Shown one piece after another: positions 51,001 through 60,000 of a stretch of 64,000 nucleotides of DNA (positions within the stretch are counted from its first letter, which is position 1; each line of letters starts with the position of its first letter). The position numbers were made by a program, and so were the translations under genes. The notes under the pieces were generated by a model that did not search any database, had not been told where the DNA came from, and worked only from the letters and a program-made list of their open reading frames with translations. Source of the stretch: Phorcus lineatus (Eukaryota; Mollusca; Gastropoda; Trochida; Trochidae); NCBI GenBank assembly GCA_921293015.1, contig OV121096.1, positions 22,889,729 through 22,953,728 of the forward strand, given 5' to 3'.

Positions 51001-54000
51001 TACAGGTACTGTTTTAGTCATGTTTCCATGGAAACCGCAAAAAATAAAAATCATTTGTTGGTCTCACCCTCAAAAGGCACATCTAGGGATCATAGTTGAT
51101 AAGTGTATGAAGTTTGGTGAAGCTAGCATGTATAGTTTAGGAAATATGCTGCGGACAAAGGACTTGGTCATACAGGTACTGTTTTAGTAATGTTTCCATG
51201 GAAACCTCAAAAAATAAAAATCATTTGTTGGTCTAACCCTCAAAAGGCACATCTAGGGATCATGGTTGATAAGTGCATGAAGTTTGGTGAAGCTAGCATG
51301 TATAGTTTAGGAGATATGCTCCGGACAAAGGACTTGGTCATAGAGGTACTGTTTTAGTCATGTTTCCATGGAAACCGCAAAAAATAAAAATCATTTGTTG
51401 GTCTCACCCTCAAAAGGCACATCTAGGGATCATGGTTGATAAGTGTATGAAGTTTGGTGAAGCTAGCATGTATAGTTTAGAAGATATGCTCCGGACAAAG
51501 GACTTGGTCATAGAGGTACTGTTTTAGTCATGTTTCCATGGAAACCGCAAAAAATAAAAATCATTTGTTGGTCTAACCCTCAAAAGGCACATCTAGGGAT
51601 CATAGTTGATAAGTGTATGAAGTTTGGTGAAGCTAGCATGTATAGTTTAGGAAATATGCTCCGGACAAAGTTTTGTGACGAACGGACAGACGGACAGACG
51701 GACGGACAGAATGAACGCTATATACCCCCGCTTACGCTGTAAGGCGGGGGTATAAAAATATCAATGAAGACAAGCTCACAGACCTGTACAGTTTGGTAAT
51801 TGTCACCTTCATTTCAAACAACTAACATAATGAAGAGTTGAAACACAGTCTCAATCTGGCAATCGACCCTTATACGAAATATATTTAGCATAAAGACGAG
51901 CTCAAAGACCTCCAAAATCTAAGAATTACCCCTTATACTTCTTAACTTGAGAAAAAGGAAAAGCTCAAAGCCTTTTACAATCAGGCAATCGACCCTTATA
52001 CTTATCAACTTAATCAAAAAGAAAAGCGGTTTACAATCTAAGAATCGGCCCCTACAAACCCTAAGTTCGATATAATGTGTAGCTTAGAGCCCTTCACATT
52101 CTTGGAATGATTCCTTATACTTTACACCTTTAGCATAAAGACGAGATAAAAAGCCCTTCACAATCAGGCATTCGCCCCATAAACTTATTAATTGGAACAA
52201 AAATACGAGCCCTTCACAAACTAAGAATCGATCCCTACAATCCCTAAGTTTGACATAATATCAAGCTGAGAGCCCATTCACAATCTTGTAACTGGCCCTT
52301 GTAAATACTAACATGAACAAAAAGAAGAGAAAAGAGCCCTTCAAAATCTAGTATTCAACCCGTATACCTGCTTAACTGAACATAACGACAAGCACAAAAC
52401 CCTACACAACCTGAGAATAGACCCCTATATTCCCTTGGATTGAGCCCTTCATTTGGAATATATCTCTCACTTGCTAAATTAAATGAAGCCTGTCACAATC
52501 TGAGAATCGACCCCTTCAATCTATCATTTAGACATAAGAGGATCTAAGATCCCTACACAATTTATGATTGACTCATTAGCTTGTGAGCGAACAATCTGCA
52601 GATTGTGATCAATCCTAGATGGGACGGAACATAAGCACTGATAATTCCCTCAACTATTCAATCTCAGTCTAAGTGCAGGTAGAATTTTTAAAGGACAAGA
52701 TTTTCGACAATTTAACAAATCGATTAAACTATATTTAGGAAATGAAACGTTGATGGCAATAATTGATAGACAACATATACGACTATATGTATTTTTAAGT
52801 TACAGTAATACCCTCTCTAAGGTTTGTAGCTTACTATAAGATTTAGCTTGTCATACATACATTACATTAATATCTTAAAACATCAGCCAATATCTTATCA
52901 ATACGTCTCAAAGACTTCATTTGTTTCTGAATACTACCTCAAGCTTTTTCCTAATCTTTTCCTTGTTGTCCATCTCAATTTCCACAAAAAATTTTCCCAT
53001 CGTAGAATTTGTTGGTTTTATGATTTTCTGCAAATAAAAAAACATAAAGATCCGTGAATTATTACAAGCAATGACTAAAAAAGCAATCGACAAGTTATTA
53101 TGATGATGTGAAACTATGCAAGCCACAGTCAATTGCATGATATCACAATGCTTCTACGTGATAAAGTAATGACAAATGAATGCCATGACAAAATACGATG
53201 TAAACAAAATACAGAAAACATCAATGCTTTTGAAGTCTAATTGTTATCTTAGATGAAGATTTACAATCATTATACTATGTTCAGAAGTAAACAACATGGC
53301 TCACGAGTTAGACTTAATCCTTACAAACAGGAAAATGTGGTTCTGTCCTACATTACCTCAAGTGCTATCATATTGTTGTTCTCTGCCGCCCCGTGCAATG
53401 GAATCCTGCCCCTGGAGTTCTTCTTGTTGACGTCAGCACCTGCCTTCATCAGCAGATCCACCATCTCTGCATGTCCATACTGCGCCGCTATGTGCAGCGG
53501 AGTGTTCCCGTCTCGGTCAGTCATGTTCACCTTCATGCTGTGGGTGAGAGATTTCATTGATACCTTACAGTGATTACAGTTGTAGAATTTTGTTATTGAC
53601 ATGTTGCGGTGCCTACTGTGATGGAAAGATGTCATTGACATGCTGCAATGTTTGCTGTGATAGAGATGACATGGCCATGTTGCAGTGCTTTCTGTGATAG
53701 AAAGATGTCATTAATATGTTGCAGTGCTTCCTGTAATAGAAAGATGTCGTTGACATCTTGAGTGCTTGCTGTGATGGAAAGATGTCATTGACATGTTGCA
53801 GTGCTTGCTGTGGTTTAAAGATGTCACTGACATGTTGCAGTGCCTGCTGTGGTAGAGAGATGTCATTGATATGTTGCAGTGCTTGTAGAGAGAGGTAGAT
53901 GTCATTGCCATGTTGAGTGCTTGCTGTGTTAGAAAGATGTCATTGACATGTTGAGTGCTTGCTGTGATGGATATATGCCATTGACATGTTACAGTGCTTG

Positions 54001-57000
54001 CTGTGGTATAGAGAGATGTCATTGACATGTTGAGTGCTTGCTGTGATGGAAAGATGTCAATGACGTGTTGCAGTGCTTGCTGTGATAGAAAGCTGTCATT
54101 GACATGTTGAGTGCTTGCTGTGATGGAAAGATGTCATTGACGTGTTGCAGTGCTTGCTGTGATAGAAAGATGTCATTGACATGTTGAGTGCTTGCTGTGA
54201 TGGAAAGATGTCATTGACATGTTGAGTGCTTGCTGTGGTGGATATATGTCACTGACATGTTGCAGTGCCTGCTGTGGTAGAGAGATGTCATTGATATGTT
54301 GCAGTGCTTGTAGAGAGAGGTAGATGTCATTGCCATGTTGAGTGCTTGCTGTGATGGAAAGATGTCATTGACATGTTGCGGTGCTTTCTGTGGTAGAGAG
54401 ATGTCATAAACATATTGCAGAACTTGAAGAGAGAGATAGATGTCATCGCCATGTTGCAGTGCTTGCTGTGGTTTAAAGATGTCAATTGACATTTTACAGT
54501 GGCTGTTGTGGTAAAGAGATGTCATTGACATGTTGCAGTGCTTTCTGTGGTAGAGAGTTGTCATAAACATATTGCAGAACTTGAAGAGAGAGATAGATGT
54601 CATTGCCATGTTGAGTGCTTGCTGTGATGGAAAGATGCCATTGACATGTTGAGTGCTTGCTGTGATAGAAAGATGTCATTGACATGTTGAGTGCTTACTG
54701 TGGTCGAGGGATGTCAATGACATGTTACAGTGCCTGCTGTGATGGAAAGATGTCATTGACATGTTGCAGTGCTTGCTGTGATGGCTATATGTCATTGACA
54801 TGTTGAGTGCTTGCTGTGATAGAAAGATGTCATTGACATGTTGAATGCTTGCTGTGGTCGAAGGATGTCAATGACATGCTGCAGTGCTTGCTGTGATAGA
54901 AAGATGTCATTGACATGTTGAGTGCTTGCTGTGATAGAAAGATGTCATTGACATGTTGAATGCTTGCTGTGGTCGAAGGATGTCATTGACATGTTGAGTG
55001 CTTGCTGTGATGGAAAGATGTCATTGACATGTTGAGTGCTTGCTGTGATGGATATATGTCACTGACATGTTGCAGTGCCTGCTGTGGTAGAGAGATGTCA
55101 TTGATATGTTGCAGTGCTTGTAGAGAGAGGTAGATGTCATTGCCATGTTGAGTGCTTGCTGTGATGGAAAGATGTCATTGACATGTTGCGGTGCTTTCTG
55201 TGGTAGAGAGATGTCATAAACATATTGCAGAACTTGAAGAGAGAGATAGATGTCATCGCCATGTTGCAGTGCTTGCTGTGGTTTAAAGATGTCAATTGAC
55301 ATTTTACAGTGGCTGTTGTGGTAGAGAGATGTCATTGACATGTTGCAGTGCTTTCTGTGGTAGAGAGTTGTCATAAACATATTGCAGAACTTGAAGAGAG
55401 AGATAGATGTCATTGCCATGTTGAGTGCTTGCTGTGATGGAAAGATGCCATTGACATGTTGAGTGCTTGCTGTGATAGAAAGATGTCATCGACATGTTGA
55501 GTGCTTACTGTGGTCGAGGGATGTCAATGACATGTTACAGTGCCTGCTGTGATGGAAAGATGTCATTGACATGTTGCAGTGCTTGCTGTGATGGCTATAT
55601 GTCATTGACATGTTGAGTGCTTGCTGTGATAGAAAGATGTCATTGACATGTTGAATGCTTGCTGTGGTCGAAGGATGTCAATGACATGCTGCAGTGCTTG
55701 CTGTGATAGAAAGATGTCATTGACATGTTGAGTGCTTGCTGTGATAGAAAGATGTCATTGACATGTTGAATGCTTGCTGTGGTCGAAGGATGTCATGGAC
55801 GTGTTACAGTGCTTACTGTGATGGAAAGATGTCATTGACATGTTGCAGTGCTTTCTGTGATGGAAAGATGTCATTGACATGTTGAGTGCTTTCTGTGATA
55901 GAAAGATGTCATTGACATGTTGAATGCTTGCTGTGGTCGAAGGATGTCATGGACATGTTACAGTGCTTGCTGTGATGGAAAGATGTCATTGGCATCTTGA
56001 GTGCTTGCTGTGATGGAAAGATGTCATTGACATGTTGAGTGCTTGCTGTGATAGAAAGATGTCATTGACATGTTGAATGCTTGCTGTGGTCGAAGGATGT
56101 CATTGACATGTTGAGTGCTTGCTGTGATGGAAAGATGTCATTGACATGTTGAATGCTTGCTGTGGTCGAAGGATGTCATGGACATGTTACAGTGCTTGCT
56201 GTGATGGAATGATGTCATTGACATGTTGAGTGCTTGCTGTGATGGAAAGATGTCATTGACATGTTGAGTGCTTGCTGTGATAGAAAGATGTCATTGACAT
56301 GTTGAGTTCTTACCATGGTCGAAGGATGTCAATGACATGTTACAGTGCTTGCTGTTGCAGTGATATCATTGACATGTTGAAGTGCTTTCTGTGATAGAGA
56401 TATCATTGACATGTTGCAGTGCTTTCTGTGATAGAGATGCCATTGACATGTTGCAATGCTTACTGTGGTAGAAAGATGTCATTGACATGTTGCAGTGCCT
56501 GATGTGCAGTGTCCTTGGGTTATATTTTTAACCACACAACTACACTGCTTGCTGCATTGGGTGATGATGCCATTTTAATAGGTTTGTGCACGTAGCAGTA
56601 CACGCTATTGAAATAGTAGCGATGATTTCAGTCGAAAATGAACAAAACTACATGTAGGACTTTCTCTACAGTGGTGGATATATTTTCTAAACAATGTGAA
56701 AAAGTTAAACGTGGGGCCTAATTTTCGTCGAGGAGTATTTTTGCGATTTCCTTCCGGTTGTGTTGTGCGGAGATTTACATGTTGTAGTGCTTGTTGTGAC
56801 ATTGTGAAAGAATGCCGATAAACCTACTTATGTTTGAGGAGTATTTCAGCGATTTCCACCCGGTTGTGTTGTGCGGCCATGTGGAGTGGTGTTGAGTGGG
56901 CCATGCTGTCAGAACGTGAAGTGTACCTTCCATGATGCTTCAACAGTTCCTCCACGATCTCCTTGTTACCAGAAATGACTGCCAGATGACGTGGGGACAT

Positions 57001-60000
57001 TGTGTCTCTCCGACCCTCAGTCGCACATGCACCTGCATGTAAATAAAGGTCAGTTCGTCAGCCTTCCGATATATGAAAATGAGTATAACTTATTTTATTT
57101 ATGGTACACAGCCATGATGTTTGAATAATGTTTTGAATAATAGATGTGAAGTCGTATCTAAATAATTATGATGACTTTCATGATTGATAATTATTGTGAT
57201 AATACATATCAGAATCAGTATGAAAGGAATTAGTTTTATCTATCATGTTGACCTTTATCTTTTTGAAGATGTTGAAGGTTAGTCATAGCGTTGAAAATGT
57301 TGTTGTGTTTGTTGTCCCAATGTATGTGTTGATTGAGTGTTAATGTTGAAGTTGATGATGATGTTAATGCTAGTGTTAATGTTAAAGTGGATAATGATGT
57401 TGATGCCATTGTTGATATTGAGGTATTTACTGTTGCCAATGCTTTTGTTTATGTTGAAGTTGATGATGATGTTGATACCAATTTGATATTGGGTTTCTGC
57501 TGTTGCCAAAGCTATTGTTGATGTTGAGTTTTATGATGATGTAGATGCTTTTGATGATAGCTATATCTATAGGAAAGGTAATTGCACTGGTTGCACAGTT
57601 CTTGCCAGTATGCAGGTTAACTAATTATGCTTTTTTAATTAATATTAGTGCTGACAATGTTTATGTTGATGTTGATGATATTGACGACAATTGATGAAAA
57701 TGGATCCTTATCAATGACGTTCAGGGTTCATGACTGAGTTGGATAAGACATTTGTATCCATACCTTAGTTACCTTTCTGCCAGTGAAAAAAAGGCACAAA
57801 ATGAGTTTAGCGATGTTAAATTCGATGAATTACTTTTAACCACAATGAAATTCGAACACACTTTAATTTTCTAAGCGTAACAAAGGGACAATTAACTAAA
57901 ATAATATTTAAACATGTTCTGAAGAAACTGTAAAGCATAAAAAAATTATATCTTCAACGACCATCTGATATAGTGGAGTAGAGATTGCCAAGGAATTACT
58001 GAAAGAATAAACAGATGGCATGGATTGATCCCCAACCGAAGAAGATGCTTTTTCTGTCATAGATAATAAACTGCTGATGGTAATGCTGGGCTAAAGGAAA
58101 ATCTTATGATGACGCTAATTATTGTCGATTTGATAATATTTCTGATTATGGTGATGTAGAAGATGCACTTGATGTTGTGCACCCACCTGACTTGAGGAGT
58201 TTCTGAACCACCTGGTAGTGTCCACTCTCGGCAGCGATATGCAAACACGTGTTCCCTCCATTGTCCTTCATCGACACGAGCTGTAATGACCATAAAACAG
58301 GCACATATGTATACAACTTCACATATGTATGTTGATACAAGCTAAGACATCAGCTAATGGAGTCGAACAAATGAAAGAAAAATATAAAGTTAATAGGCGA
58401 GCCATCATCATTATCAACTTTTTTCATGAATAAAGGTCCCTGGGCCTAAATACAGGGATACATACCATGACTAATACAAAACCACAGAAAATATTCAGAC
58501 GGTAGATAACATGAATATACATATATAATTTTCATCAGTAGTAAGCACTAGTTTAAATGCATGAATATTTCCAGTTATAGTTTTAGGTAGGTACAAATGT
58601 CTTAAATCATTATAGAATGGACAAATAGAAACGAAATGAAAACTCATCTTCTCCTCCGCATTTATAAAAAGGGCAAATCCTCGTAAGTTTATTAATTTGC
58701 TGCCATCTACTTTCATTAATCCTTAAACGTAGCAGCCCCGATCGTAACGTAATTATACATTTTCGTAATCTAAAATCTATTTTTTTTGTACTGTTATTTT
58801 ATGTTGCATTCCGGTTTTGAAAGAAACTCTGAGTTTTAAAAGTTTTATTAAGCTGAAATTTGTTTCTTAAACTTTGTGATAACCAGACAAAACCAAATCC
58901 ATGTGCAAAAAAAGCAATTTTCGTTTTTCAGAAGCCCACGTGTTTTAACCCATATCATCTACATGCATGAATAGTACCTTAATCCAATAGTTTATTGCAC
59001 GCACTGCAGAATTGTATGCAAAGGGTATCCACCACATTCAACATAGACAATCGCATTTAGGGCTTGAGGTCCGACATTTAAATTTATCTTACAAGGAGAG
59101 ATATGTATTTTTTCAATATTTTCATATCTCTAAGTCAAAGCACTCAAGTTTGTTCTTACTTTCAAAAGACTCACTACTTTTGAACATTTGCAAAATATAT
59201 GCACCCAAATCGTATAATATAAAACAAATATGTTTTCCTTTAGTCAACTATAACAGAAATCTTACGTCTCTCCTTTCTTCTACTGAGAGTTTGTCGAGCA
59301 TATAATCGACCATCTGGATGTTTCCAGATGCACATGCGTAATGGAACGGGGTTGCGTCGGTTTTGTCGACATTGGTTAAACTCGCGCCCTTATCTTTCAG
59401 GACCTTGGCTATGTCTATCCGATTGTATTTGGCAGCCAGATGAAGAGGAGTCATTCCATGGCAGTCCTCCGACTGTACAGATAGAATTACTCTTAACAAT
59501 CTTACTACGGGAAAGAAACTTTGTTGTATTACTTTCTCAATGCAAGTATTCATATAGTGGTATACATTCATAACACGATGTAAAAGGTCATCATAATAAT
59601 TCGTCATGTTGACTTTTACTCGAGAGCAATGTTATTATGACGATACATTTGCAGTTCATTCAGTTCAAGTCTGTCTCTCTAATGATACCTTCGAGATGTT
59701 TTCCCCTGCGCACAAACTGGATATTGTCAGATTAAGGTATTAAAATAACAAATCTGTCAATATGTCAAGATGAAAATACATACGCTTACAAGATTGTTTT
59801 AGTGTGTTTTAGTCTGCTTTCAGGATCGTTTTAGCCCAAAAATGCTCCCATAAACCACTAGATTCGGTGATCATCATGAACTATTGTAATCAAACTTAAT
59901 ATAAAATTACAGTTAAAAACATCATCAGCATAACACAAAAAATTATGTCCCAGCCTCAACATGTCAGGATGAGGATATTGACCTGTACAAGATTGTCGTG

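Larger units (their letters stand above)
48021..52936. other. Copy 2 intron 9, expanded by insertions
   Basis: 4.9 kb against 0.44 kb in copy 1. Contains a decayed coding remnant, a degenerate array, a 170-bp array element and AT-rich filler (49450-50600) with nothing recognised. Confidence 0.7.

Noticed and set aside
54211-55419. Two identical 132-codon minus-strand frames
   Set aside because: They lie wholly in the 38-bp minisatellite and are repeated by an 810-bp block duplication. The residues follow the repeat period.
57236-57521. Overlapping short frames rich in Val/Asp or Asn/Ile/Thr
   Set aside because: They are products of the GATGTT-type simple repeat in intron 6.
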